Shown here: positions 1 through 10,480 of the stretch, piece by piece | How positions within the stretch are numbered: position 1 is the stretch's first letter | How the letters are laid out: every line of letters starts with the position of its first letter | Source: Trametes villosa | Lineage: Eukaryota > Basidiomycota > Agaricomycetes > Polyporales > Polyporaceae | Assembly (NCBI GenBank): GCA_002964805.2 | Contig: PUDQ02000053.1 | Location: 1 to 33,715, forward strand | Reading direction: 5' to 3' | Length of the DNA: 33,715 nt | Program-made: the position numbers and the translations under genes | Notes under the pieces: model-generated | Database searches by the model: none | The model's input: the letters and a program-made list of their open reading frames with translations, nothing else | What the model was told of the DNA's origin: nothing

Positions 1-350
1 ACATCGTGCGCGTTGCAATATTTATACCCGTTGGTCGTGTTTTCTTGAGGCTTCTTGCGTGTTGCCAAAACACGTGCAGTGTTCCGAGTCGACGGACGTT
101 TAGGGTGAGCTGCAGCTTGTTCCGGGCAAGGTATAGACATTCCCGCAGATGAGTGTACAGGACGGCATAGCGGACCATAGAAACATAGGAGTGGATGTAC
201 GTGTATACAAAGGCGCATAATTAGGGATCGTATGAATAAGGTAGCTGAGTCTGCGCAGCGCATTGAGGTAATAGAAGGTGTCATAGGCGATTGAATGGCT
301 CACGAGAGAAGACGAAGGCGTTCACATGTACCGTCCCGTAGCACCATTGC
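1..350. other. Intergenic DNA, no supported gene
   Basis: Only a short ORF (100-303, minus) is open here. It has no recognisable domain and no splice context. The stretch lies downstream of the minus-strand F-box-like gene and probably holds its 3' UTR and terminator. No RNA gene or repeat is visible. Confidence 0.5.
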
Positions 351-1826
351 TCACTCCGCCCCCCGACGCACCATGCACTTCCAGGTGGCAGAGTAGAGCT
401 TCCTCCCAATCGACGACCCAAAGATCACCGGCGTCCCGCCCGGCAACGCGCCCTCCGGCCGCCCCGCGAAGTGCTCGGCGAGCCCGAGCGCGAACATCAG
501 CGGGACGTTCGCGACCTTCTGGAGCAGCGCCGCGCCCCTGAAGCGGAACGTGGCTGTGCGGCACCCGCAGGCGAGCGGGTCCCGTGGGTCGGGCCCCGGC
601 TGCGTGACGTGTAGGTCCAGGTGCCGGAGCGACGGGAACGGCCTGAGGACGGTGTACCAGTCGAGGAAGCTCGGCTGGACGTTGTTGAGCGAGACGGTGA
701 GCGTGCGCACCTGCGTGAGCGCGGCGCCGGGGTCGAGGGTGATCTGAAAGAGGCTGGCAGGGTCGCCCGGGGAGACCTCCCAGTCCCAGTGCACCTGGAC
801 GCGCGGGTCGACGTCGGAGAAGGTGAAGCGGTAGCTGTCTTTGCGCCCCCAGCCGTCGCCCCGGTTGAGGGCGGTGTAGGAGAGACAGGCGTGGCGGATC
901 GTAGAGCAGAGGGCGCGCAACGGGGAGAGGGGTTGCGACGGGAAGGCTGGCTTGACATAAACACTCACGCGCGTGCGAGCGTTCATGACGAGTCTGGAGA
1001 TAATATCGTCTGCCACGCCGGCGAAAAGGCCCTGCAGCACAACCTGCTGCATGTGTGGCAAGTTGACCTTCGGCACGTCGCTGCACGTCTCGGGAAGCAC
1101 GGATTGGTGGAGGTTGTTGTTGTGAATGGCCAGCGTCTGCAGCATAGGGGTGAACTGCAGGAATTGCAGCAGCGACCTCACAGAAAGCCGCCGGCTTGTG
1201 TGGACCTCGAGAGAGCGCAACTGCGAGAGAACGGGAATGGGGCTAGGATGGCCATCCACGTAGGTGCAGCGGGACTCCATGTTCCAGGAGAGAGGGAAGT
1301 CGACGAGAGCGGCCATCTCCTCGGCATCCTTGGGGTTCGGTAGGGACGTCGCATCGAAACGCAGAGAGGTGATCTGGTCTCGATAGCGCCGAAGGATGTC
1401 ATCCAGCGTGGCGAGAGTAGTGTCGGGCTCCCTTGCCCTCTCGGCAGCGCCGTCTTCAGGAATGGAGAGTCGGAAGGGTCCTGGGCCACGATAGACGCAC
1501 TCCAAGCTCAAGGGGGAGGACTTGGCACGATCGCACGTCGGCATAAGCCGGGCGAAGTTCGTGGGTAGGTCAAAGTGGGACGCCCATTCGCTGGGATCGA
1601 CCACAGTGCGCTCGTCATGGTGGTCATTCTCCGCGTGGTCGGCGGGAGCGTACCTAACGCTTGGTGTGGCAGGGCGGGCGTCGGCGTGTAGCGCGATGGG
1701 AATGGAGACAGAGAGTTCTCTGGACGTGGGGTGCGGGGCGCCACCGCCACCGTTGGGTGGAAGGAAGCACGTCGTGCTAGCTGCCCTATTGCCGGATAGA
1801 GTGTTGGCGATGCCTGCTGCGTTCAT
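351..1826 (-). CDS. F-box/LRR-like protein, intronless
   Basis: Single uninterrupted frame of 491 aa starting at a true ATG (1826-1824). The N-terminal 100 residues are Pro/Gly/Ala-rich and unlikely to be folded. From about residue 140 there are spaced leucine-rich segments such as LRSLEVHT, LQTLAIHNNNL, VRTLTVSLNNV and LRHLDLHVTQ, which look like irregular LRRs. This layout is typical of the very large Agaricomycete family of F-box/LRR proteins, which act as substrate receptors of SCF ubiquitin ligases. However, I cannot see a convincing N-terminal F-box (LPxxLxxxI), so the link to SCF is inference. The C-terminus ends abruptly after a GRKLYSATWKC segment rather than in another LRR, so truncation is possible. 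It could also be an LRR protein unrelated to SCF. Confidence 0.65.
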   Translation of the reverse strand: MNAAGIANTLSGNRAASTTCFLPPNGGGGAPHPTSRELSVSIPIALHADARPATPSVRYAPADHAENDHHDERTVVDPSEWASHFDLPTNFARLMPTCDRAKSSPLSLECVYRGPGPFRLSIPEDGAAERAREPDTTLATLDDILRRYRDQITSLRFDATSLPNPKDAEEMAALVDFPLSWNMESRCTYVDGHPSPIPVLSQLRSLEVHTSRRLSVRSLLQFLQFTPMLQTLAIHNNNLHQSVLPETCSDVPKVNLPHMQQVVLQGLFAGVADDIISRLVMNARTRVSVYVKPAFPSQPLSPLRALCSTIRHACLSYTALNRGDGWGRKDSYRFTFSDVDPRVQVHWDWEVSPGDPASLFQITLDPGAALTQVRTLTVSLNNVQPSFLDWYTVLRPFPSLRHLDLHVTQPGPDPRDPLACGCRTATFRFRGAALLQKVANVPLMFALGLAEHFAGRPEGALPGGTPVIFGSSIGRKLYSATWKCMVRRGAE

Positions 1827-3032
1827 CTAGGCTCAAGGAGATGAATGAGTCCTACTGCGGACGGAACGGGTAGCGCAACGAACCTCGAAATGACGGGGGG
1901 AGGGTACGGCGGGAGGGATGGGAGGGAGGCGGAGAGTGGGGCTGCTGGGAATGCAGGGCGGTTACATATACGCTTTTTAAAGTCAGAGTCACCTCAGATC
2001 ATTCCGGTGCTCTATTGAGGGCTCCTGTTGTGCGGCTGTAGGGCAGTATACGATGCAAGAGGAAGGAGGCCAGCACGGCCTCCAGCGCTGCGTGGCACCA
2101 GGGCGTGCCACTCCTGCCTAAACAGAGTATTCGGTAAAGTCTCCGCAGGCTTCTTCCACACGGAATACCAGAGGTACCGTCGGAGTTGGTAGCTTGCGCT
2201 CATCAGAACCTAGCGCACGGCTCTTCAACAAAGGATGGACAATTAGCGGAGTCGGTCCCAGTGAAGCGGGTGACACGATAATGGTTGAAACGACAGACCT
2301 CGGAGTGGTTTCGCTGCGCCTAGGGAGGATTTCCACACCCAGCCGCACTTTCCATCCTCGGCCTGTGCGTTGCTCACAATCATAGCGGGCTTACAATTCC
2401 TGCCGCCCTTGTGTACACGGGGCATCGCAGGGCGTCGCCAGGTGCCCATGCTGCTCGTTGAGCGGCGTCCGGTGGATCGGAATAGCCTCATATGGCAACG
2501 TAACGAGGAGACCTGTGCGGCTCGATCGTCCGTACATGGGAAGAAGTGAATCGCACCGTCACTTTTTGGCAGGTTGCGCCGCGAAAAAACGGCGATGGAG
2601 GAAATGGGGGGCTCGTTGTCGGCCTTACAGACAAGAAGGCGGCCCGACACCCACATTCCGCAAGCCTTGTGCTGAGCCGTTGGCTGAGGCGAGGCGACCT
2701 CTACGGATAGCTCCCGAGAGGGTATCCACCGACATCCACACTACGGCTCATGTGGGAGGGGCTGTTGCATGGAAGGCTGCGACGCCGGGGATAAAGCGAC
2801 CGGGTTGTTAGACACTGATGTCGAGATAGCGTGATGCGGGTTGCCTACCTGGTTTGTTTTATTCGCGGTTTTGTGCGGGCTGTCGCCGTTGTGTGCGGGC
2901 GTTGTGTAGCAGCACAAGGAGGTGCAGGCGGCGGCTGAAACCGAATTCTCGAGCGCTGGCGCCTAGCGTGCCTGCAGGCGCCCACGCCACAACGCCCACA
3001 GACGGGTTCAAACTCCGCCACGCGCCTCGAAC
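1827..3032. other. Intergenic DNA with unassigned ORFs
   Basis: Holds the upstream region of the minus-strand F-box-like gene and of the plus-strand Nnf1 gene. Several 60-140 codon frames are open (2118-2348 and 2243-2656 minus, 2458-2811 plus). They overlap one another on both strands, have no recognisable domain and cannot be joined into one clean spliced model. The minus-frame stretch around 2120-2250 is the most protein-like. I do not call a gene. Confidence 0.4.
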
Positions 3033-3870
3033 ATGGCGTCCAACGCGTCGACACAGGCAGGCAGCAAGAGGTGGACGTACTTTCATTCCGCGCTCCAGCT
3101 CGCCATACAAAGGTCCGCGCACAAATGGACGTGAGTGCCATCGATTGTGGGCGCACCGAAACGCCGTCTGACGGGTGGCTCGGACAGCTATGAGGACTTC
3201 GCCGAGTGTTTCTCACTCTGGTGCGACGAGCAGCCGGAGAACGCGGCCACGATCTTCAACCTCGTCTCCAGCCGGCTCGAGTCTTCCATTACCGTACGGA
3301 TGCAATGACACGCTTCCAGGCTGCGTGTCGCGCTCATAATCCCCCTCTATAGGAGAACTGCGAGGAGCTGTTCAAGAAGTACAACGTCAGGGAGAACCTT
3401 GACAACCTTCACGCCGTCGTAACTGCTGCCCGCGCAAGAAGACAGGCTGGCTACGACGGCAAGGATGTCTGGAGAGAGGAGCTCCAGCCTCGAGGCGCAG
3501 TGAGGGCGAGAACCGTGCCGCTGCTCGAGAGGGAACGCGACCGGCTTCGAGCAGAATTGTCTCAGGTACCTACCAACACCGACACCACGCGTCTTCTGCG
3601 TGTCCGCTGATCTCCTCGTGTCCCAGCTCACCGAGGAGAACTCTGAACTTCAATCTCAGATGCACCGCAACGTGCAGGCCAAAGAAGAGGCCGATGCCGA
3701 TGCTGCAAAACTCCTCGATCTCTTGGATCGCGTAAGATTATCAGTGCTTTATCCCTCCACCACACTGATTATCTCTGTTGCAGGCATTCGGACACTGGAG
3801 TCAATTGCCACTCGAGGATATTCAGTCCTGGACCCTTCAGACCGACGAATCTGCGGGAAGCAAGGCGTGA
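3033..3870 (+). CDS. nnf1: Kinetochore protein Nnf1 (PMF1 family), MIS12 complex subunit
   Basis: Five exons give a frame-consistent 202-aa protein: 3033-3130, 3188-3293, 3353-3565, 3627-3731, 3784-3870. Introns are 52-61 nt with GT..AG ends. Nnf1/PMF1 is a small coiled-coil subunit of the MIS12/MIND complex, which bridges inner centromere chromatin and the Ndc80 microtubule-binding complex. Visible family features, in order: an early helix ending in HKWT; a YEDFAECF...LWCDEQPENA helix matching the F-x2-CF...P pattern of PMF1; an ENLDNLHAVV helix; a KDVWREELQPRGAVRARTV linker; then a coiled coil starting LLERERDRLRAELSQ and running through the fourth exon. The length fits the family. The next gene on the same strand starts about 390 bp downstream, with a tRNA on the other strand in between. 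Assignment is by motif recall, not by search. Confidence 0.85.
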
Positions 3871-3994
3871 CGATAATGTGGAGATTGTAATGTGTACCAT
3901 AGTGTATGAAGAGTGTTTTACATTGTAACATGTTCCTCTCGGGCCGTCTGCGTAATGCGTCAAATCATTCGCCTTTGGTGGCACATGGATGGGC

Positions 3995-3999
3995 AAAAA
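3995..3999 (-). terminator. Pol III terminator of tRNA-Asp
   Basis: A run of five T on the minus strand lies 7 nt past the tRNA 3' end, the usual RNA polymerase III stop signal. Confidence 0.7.
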
Positions 4000-4005
4000 G
4001 ACATG

Positions 4006-4087
4006 CTCTCTGTCGGGGAGTCGAACCCCGCTTTCGCGCGGCCAGGTCAATGACAGGCGCGTGTACTAACCGATATACTAACAGAGA
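4006..4087 (-). tRNA. trnD(GUC): tRNA-Asp(GTC) with 10-nt intron
   Basis: Minus strand folds into a full cloverleaf. The acceptor stem TCTCTGT (4087-4081) pairs with ACAGAGA (4013-4007), and the discriminator base is G as in tRNA-Asp. The D arm has GTAT/GTAC around a loop containing GG. The anticodon stem CGCGC/GCGCG encloses CTGTCA, giving anticodon GTC. The T arm CGGGG/CCCCG encloses TTCGACT, which also forms the B box. A 10-nt insert (4041-4050, minus TTGACCTGGC) sits one base 3' of the anticodon, at the canonical nuclear tRNA intron position 37/38. Without it the tRNA is 72 nt, the usual tRNA-Asp length with a 4-nt variable loop. The intron contains TGAC, complementary to anticodon-loop GTCA. 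Confidence 0.93.
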
Positions 4088-4260
4088 GATATGAGGGTTG
4101 CAATGGTTGCATTCATAGCCAGATGTGGATATAGCACCAGTAGAGTGTCGGTCGCGATCAATCTCGTTCACTTTCCTTTCGACAGTACCACCACCAGTAC
4201 GCTCTGCTACGCTTCGCTGACTTCACCGCACTTTCCTGCTTCTCTACATCCGGGAACGCG

Positions 4261-6135
4261 ATGATGGATAACCTCGCGGACTCGGAGGCAAACACGCGCT
4301 TTCAGCGCCCTCTAGGACGAACAACCGCCTCCACTGCGCTATGGGGACATCTCCTGCGCAAGACGGGATCCTCCCAAGTCCCATCCTCCACCGCGACAAG
4401 TACGAGCACCCTCGCCAGCAAGCGCATGCCTACGATTGCACCCATTGACAAAGCCGGTGCCTCGACTCGAATCCTCCTTCACGATACGCAAGCACACTTG
4501 GAGAAGTTCACGGACCGTGTAACGCAGCTCACCGCCGGTGTGGACTCTGCGAAGAGCGAGCTCGTCGCCGTGCAGAAGCTGTATCAGAACGATCACGAAG
4601 TGGTCATGGACCGCATCAGTGGACTTGGTGCGTTCGCGATGCATATATGCGCGGGATCGTGAACACTGTTGACTTGGAAGCTGTGGTTTAGCAAACCGAT
4701 GCCAGACAGAGCTGCAGAAAAGTATAGGCACCCCTGCTCAAAGCTCGGATGTCCGTGATATGGCCAAGGATCTATCGCATCTATCGAGCCGTCTCCATGC
4801 CCTGGACAAGAAGATCGATACTCTCAGCTCGGTGCGTTTGGTGTTATCCTACGCCCCTACTACTCGATACTCATCCACGGTCGGTTGTTCAGCTCAACCA
4901 GACCCAATCGCAAGCACTCCAAACCATTCAGCAACAGCAAGCGCAGCTGCTAACGGCGTTACTACCCATCTTGCCTCTCCTACAGACCGTGCCGCTTCAT
5001 ATCGAAAATGCGCGCGACCGCGTGAAGGACAGCATACTGGAGCTACGTCAAGAAGCTCCCTGGCGCGCCTCTGGCCCTCAGGTAGCTGGCTCTATACCTG
5101 GACATGAACGCTCTCAGGTCTCTGGACGCTCTCGTACCCGGTCTTCCGGTCTCTCTATCTCCTGTGATCTTGCGTCGAGTCCTACCGGGCGCAAGAAACG
5201 TCGGCTAGACACTACTCTGGACGAATTGGACAGGCCTACAAGGTCCCCTAGCACCAGGGGAGGGTCTGTGGAAGGGATTCGGCCAGTCGTCGTCGGTCGG
5301 TCTATTGACCAGAATACTACAGCGCCGCCTCCGCCTCCGGAAATCCCGCCCGCGGTCGCTCTCTCTCGGACCTCTCCTCAGAGTATGCTTCAAGGTCCTT
5401 CCGGCCGCATTCTGAGATCTCGAGCTGTGCATGTCACCCCCTCTCCTCTTGCGCGGAATGGCCCTGGCGCTCGCACCCGCTCTCGCTCTCGTGCTATCTC
5501 CAACTCTGTGCCGCATACACCCGTGCATCTGTCATCGACCGGGAACGCCACCCATTCGACGGTATCTCGTAGTCCTCAACCTGCTGTCGTCCACCCTTCA
5601 GTGTCGAGTACTCCACAACCTGCTGCTGCCCATGAGCTCGGCCCCTTGATGCACCCTGGACAACACGGCACGGCTCCCGCGGCTTCGCCGTCTGGCTCCC
5701 GCTCCCTGTCTGGCAACAGCGACTCGTCTCTGAGCCTAATGAACAATTTCGCTTCTGCAGCCACCGCCTCTCGAGAGATTAAACATGAGAACCTCGTCCG
5801 TTTGGCGCACCTCTCATATACGCCAACAACGCCGATCACACCTGCTCGTGGGCTCGGGGCGTCCGACGTCGGTCTGGAGGACTCATTGCTCAGGCGGACC
5901 CTGCCCGTTGCAACCCCGACTGGAGCGCAGGTCGGCGGCATGCCGCCACCATCCAGCACCAGCAAGCCTATGAGCCTCAGGGACCGGCGCGCCATGTTTG
6001 CTGAGGCCCAGCTGGTGAGTCATTGCGTTGCGCATGGTGCGGTAACTCACAAGGCCCGACGATCTGTAGCGAGATGAAGGCAAGCGGTTCATACCGCTGG
6101 ACGATGAAGACGACGAAGATGTTCACTTTGAATAG
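4261..6135 (+). CDS. Coiled-coil, Ser/Pro-rich protein of unknown function
   Basis: Four exons (4261-4627, 4710-4831, 4893-6014, 6070-6135) give 558 aa in one frame. The second acceptor could also be at 4691; I chose 4709 because it is a CAG and keeps the heptad pattern. The start is one of two adjacent ATGs. The N-terminal 70 residues are Ser/Thr-rich. Residues from about 75 to 200 are predicted helical with coiled-coil spacing (HDTQAHLEKFTDRVTQL, KDLSHLSSRLHALDKKIDTL, QSQALQTIQQQQAQLLTAL). The rest, about 330 residues, is disordered and Ser/Pro/Arg-rich, with a basic GRKKRRLDT cluster that could be a nuclear localisation signal. The C-terminus is acidic (IPLDDEDDEDVHFE). I do not recognise the family. 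A nuclear structural or meiotic role is possible but unsupported. Confidence 0.75.
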
Positions 6136-6526
6136 GCTCGTCGTCCCGCGCGTGCGTCGTTCATACCTCGCGGCGAGTGTCCGTCCTGACGATGGCGGTC
6201 CAGGATGGCTCCTCTCAACCAATGTGTATGTTTTCGCCTCCTCTAGATATCAAGATGTGTTCGGATGCTCGCCTCTAGATACCCTCGTCTCTCTGTAACC
6301 TCTTTGTGACCCACCGTTAATTTCATGGCCTATCCCGATGACAACGGGCGAGTGGCTGAGTGACGGCGCGATGAGAGGTTAGGGTTGCTATACTTAACGG
6401 TGCGCCTTACCGGGCCGTGACGCTTGCGGTGGCGATTACAGGCTCGCGTCTCCGTCCTTGCCTTCGACCACCACGACCCCGACTGCTGGAACGACGCACT
6501 GACCCTCGCGGTCGCCGCTGCCCACG
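6136..6526. other. Intergenic spacer upstream of the phosphatase gene
   Basis: About 390 bp between two plus-strand genes. It should hold the 3' end of the coiled-coil gene and the promoter of the phosphatase gene. I see no clear TATA box, RNA gene or repeat. Confidence 0.5.
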
Positions 6527-8980
6527 ATGGCCAACTTCACGTTGTTCCGCCTCGCCCGCTTCATACGCTCCATCTTCGTGCCCACCGCCTCCATCATCGC
6601 CTTCTCCTGCATTCTCACCTTCATCTTCATCCTCTACCAGCCGACACCGGGGCCCGGGAGCATACAACGGCTCGGCTGGCAGTCTTGGGAGGTCGTCAGC
6701 GAATATGCGGGGCAGGCCTCGAACGCTCAAAGCCCGTCGGAGAATCTGGAGTATCCCAGTGCAGGGAACGGCGTACCGGATGGCGTGGATTGGTGGAATG
6801 TTACGACTGGGTCGGAGACGGTGGACACCGCTAGTCTTCCCCTCGATGTTTGGGACCCGCTGATGCAACATGACACTGGACGTGAGTAAGAGCTCGTTCT
6901 GGTCATCAACTGCTGCACCTTGACTGAGACTGGTAGTATCCGAGATACATATCACGGACTGCATCGTTGACCCACTATATGTGCCCTACGTTTCGCCGGA
7001 CCTGTGCTATCCTTCGACGACGAAGCAAGATGACGCGCTCAAGGGGAAGTGGGTACGCGTCGAGCGCAACCTGAAGGAGCAGTTGAGCATCAAGAGCCTG
7101 GTACGTCCGTTCTCTTCTTTGCCATAGTGTATGCGGTTTTGACTCCCCGTAGAACGTATTCTATCGCCGAACACGGAGACACGACATCCCTCTCGTTACT
7201 GAGCTCCGCGTCCTGCCCGACAAGGAGACCCCTTCCCCGTTCAGCAGCGCGTGGCACAAAGTCACACATCCCGTCAACCCCGCTGGCGAGAAACGCTTCC
7301 TGTGGTACAAGACCGACAGGACGTGGCGCGACATGACCGATGCTGAGCGTCGGAACGACATCGTCACTGAGATTGACGCGCTCTTCGGCTCGGATGAGCC
7401 CTGGTACGGGTTTGAGAAGGTCGACGGCGCGACGTACGATGGGACGGACAAGAAGGAGCCGGTGTGGTTGACGTACAGGAAAGGCGTAAAGCGTGAGTGT
7501 ACCTATCCCACCCCAGTGGAATTGATTTGCTTACAGGTATGCCAGCCCCACCGCGCGCACCGCCATTGCACTTCTCTCGCGACGGTCGGTTCAAGATCAT
7601 GCAAATTGCCGACGTCCATTTCTCCGTCAGCGCAGGCTCCTGCAGGGACACAGACATCAATCCCTGCACAGGTTCGGACAACCTGACCTCCACCCTGCTT
7701 GGGCGCGCTCTGGACGCGGAGAAGCCAGATCTCGTCGTCTTCACAGGCGACCAGCTCAACGGCCAAGGCACGTCCTGGGACTCGCAGACTGTGCTCGCGA
7801 AGTTCGCGAAAGCGGTGACCCAGCGTGGCATCCCGTGGGCGGCGGTCTTCGGGAACCACGATGACGAGGACGGCCTGTCGAGGGAGGCGCAGATCAAGTA
7901 CATGAAGGGCCTGCCGTACAGCCTGGTCGAGCGTGGCCCGAAGGACATCCATGGTGTCGGGAACTACGTCCACAAGGTGTGGAGTGCAGACCCGTGAGCA
8001 TTACTCTCTTGGTCGTAGCTACCCAGGGCGAGACTGACCTCGGTCGTAGTTCGAAGACGCATCTGCTCACGCTCTACTTCTTGGACTCGGGGGCGTACTC
8101 GAGCGGCATCATGAGCTGGTTCGGCTTCCAGCCGACAGAGTACGACTACGTCCACCAAGACCAGATCGACTGGTTCCTCCAGGAATCTTGTACGTCGGCT
8201 CTAAGCTACCGCTTCTATGTCTTGCTAAACTCTGCGCAGCATCCATCGATGCCATCCAGCGCCCATTCACGCCAGACAGCGGCAAGGACCTCGGCGGTAT
8301 CTGGGCGCGCCAGTCCCCCGACCAGGTTGTGCCGAGCACCCGGAGGCTCGCAAAGCCGAACGCGCTCATGTTCTTCCACATCCCTATGTACGTTCCCCGC
8401 TCGGCTCCTGTCTGTAACCGTGGTTTACTTATGAGGGACCCAGGGAGGAGAGCTACGCCGCGCCGGACGTCGACCCCGTCACTGGACGCACGCTCGATGT
8501 CGGCGAGCACGACCTGGAGACGCCCGGCAACTCGAAGCGGCAGGACGGCTTCTTCCATAAGGGCCTGCTACAGGCGCCCGAGAGCGACCACAGCGCAGGC
8601 GGGCGTGCGACGGAGGTCAAGGTGGTCGCGAACGGGCATTGCCATCGTAAGTCCTCGTGCTGCGGTTCTATACACTTGTGTCTGACGAGGGTGTGTAGTC
8701 ACCGAGAACTGCAGACGCGTCAAGGGCGTGTGGCTCTGTTTCGGCGGCGGAGGGTGAGTGGTTTTGCATTCAATCGGAGGCAGACAGGAGCTCACGGTCG
8801 GTTCGTAGGTCGTACTCAGGGTATGGTAAGATCGGCTTCGATCGCCGCTTCCGCATATACGACATCTCCGAGTACGGCGAGACGATCCGGACGTACAAGC
8901 GCACGGAACACGACCAGATCGTGGACGACATGATTCTCTCAGGGCGGGGGGCGCCCGCACCATACGAGGGCCCCGCTTGA
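6527..8980 (+). CDS. dcr2: Dcr2-type calcineurin-like phosphatase, membrane-anchored
   Basis: Nine exons (6527-6881, 6937-7100, 7153-7492, 7537-7993, 8050-8189, 8240-8387, 8444-8646, 8699-8753, 8809-8980) give 677 aa without a break. Introns are 44-56 nt. Residues about 14-37 form a transmembrane anchor just after a basic patch, suggesting a type II membrane protein. A middle region rich in Trp and charged residues precedes the metallophosphoesterase core: DVH (D312, H314), GDQ (D358), GNHD (392-395), FFHIP, and GHCH (599-602). These are the metal ligands of the calcineurin-like fold in usual order. The family includes yeast Dcr2, a dosage-dependent cell-cycle regulator that also acts on Ire1 signalling; that role is family knowledge and not shown here. 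All catalytic motifs appear intact. Confidence 0.9.
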
Positions 8981-10480
8981 GGTGAGCGTACCGGCTGGAG
9001 TTTATTGGGTCACCTGTGCAGTAAGTAGTATTGTGTAAGATGTTATTGGATGGATATTTGAAGCATCGTACGTGCCGTGGACGGTATGCTATGCATCAAT
9101 CTAAGTCTTGAGGCTACAGGCGACACCCGCCGTCGGCGCGGAGCCGCGCATGTTCGCTCACTAAGTTGAGCATGCTCGCATCTACCGTCGACTGGCCGCA
9201 CCTAGTCTGGCCTCTCGGTACCATCTTTCCAGCCTGTCAGCAGAGATCTGATGAGCCGGCGCGTGCCTCAAGCTCTGGGGCGGCTCACTTATGGTCGGGT
9301 GCTAGCTCACGCGCCGCACTGATACTCAGTGTCTTGCAAGCGCAAGGCCTACAACCACAACAAGCTTGCCTCGTCCCGTGTCTCCGCTCTGACCAGGGCC
9401 CGCAGGGCCCCTGCTGTCGTCTACGACATCCAGCTCTACCTCTCCAGCAGTAGACCTACAGCAGACCCAACCTGGCGCACGGAGAGCAAGAGCAAGAGCA
9501 GCCCTGGGCCGATGATGACCTCCTACCGCACACCGAAACCGCCTCGTTCAGACTCATATCCAGACGCAATGCATACGCGCACGGACTGGGAGGCCCTAGT
9601 GCGCACCTCCTTCCCCGTGAAACTCGCGAACCCCGCGATTGTCGATCCCGCCTACTCACTAGTCACTCCGAGGGCGCTCGGAATCACTGCATGATCGTGG
9701 AGTATGGTACACATCCGATGCACGAACAAGAGCTTGAGGGTAGGTGGTCATTGACCATGTCTCGAAGACATTTAGCGATAACGACGTGTATGGGTTTACA
9801 GCGAGACGGTTCATACTTAGCTAGCCACTCAAGATCCCAGAACAGGGCGAACAAACTACAGGCCCGAACGGCTACGAATCCGGCCACACACACACCACAG
9901 GCAACGCGCCAGAAGGGGCGCCAGAGAAGGGGTGGGAAATGGTTGCGGCAGCAAAGCTGGTCGGGGCATGCCGATGACATTTTGTAGGCACGCATAGCTT
10001 CGCTTATACCATCCTTTACCAACCATTTCGTACGCCTCCAAAGGTAAACAAATCTACATCGTATCGGTGCGCACATGATGATACCTTTCCGCGGTATAAA
10101 CGGGACAGAGGCAGTAGCACGGTTAGGTTAAATGTTCGGCGCGGAAACGATCAGTATCCTGGACCAGGTTTGTTTGCCTTGCGGCAGCCAGGTATGGTCT
10201 CCTTCACGAGGACCGAAAATGTTCAGAATACGCTGCCTATCCTAACACTATCGTCGTCCCCGATAATCGACAGGATATCTAGACTTTCGGGCCCCGGAAA
10301 GGCATAGGAAATGCGCAGGACATCTTACCTTGCCGACCTGCAGATAGGGCCTCAGAAAGGCGGGGGTTAGGCAAGGTAAGCTGGACGCCCTGAGGGATTA
10401 GAAAGGTATGGAGAACTCAACCTATTCCCACAATTTCGGCGTCGCTGAAATCCGACACGAATAGGCTGCCTATAATGTCC
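8981..10480. other. Gene-poor region with a coding-like fragment
   Basis: The first roughly 150 bp look like phosphatase 3' UTR. A frame at 9329-9694 (plus) reads like protein (YNHNKLASSRVSALTRAR, then DWEALVRTSFPVKLANPAIV) but opens with GTG, has no upstream ATG in frame and no obvious partner exons. It may be a relic or an internal exon of an unseen gene. The opposite strand (9684-10076) has a Cys-rich open frame that I do not trust. Nothing else is recognisable apart from the inverted repeat listed separately. Confidence 0.4.
10324..10380. repeat. 11-bp perfect inverted repeat
   Basis: CTTACCTTGCC at 10324-10334 is exactly complementary in reverse to GGCAAGGTAAG at 10370-10380, with a 35-nt centre. 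It lies in non-coding DNA. It could be the ends of a very short mobile relic or a protein-binding palindrome. Confidence 0.6.

Noticed and set aside
322..1343. Overlapping ORFs on both strands inside the F-box/LRR-like gene
   Set aside because: Compositional shadows rich in Arg/Pro/Ala. The 491-aa frame has the regular hydrophobic spacing.
2012..2811. A possible gene from the overlapping ORFs upstream of nnf1
   Set aside because: No consistent spliced frame, no domain, and three frames compete on two strands.
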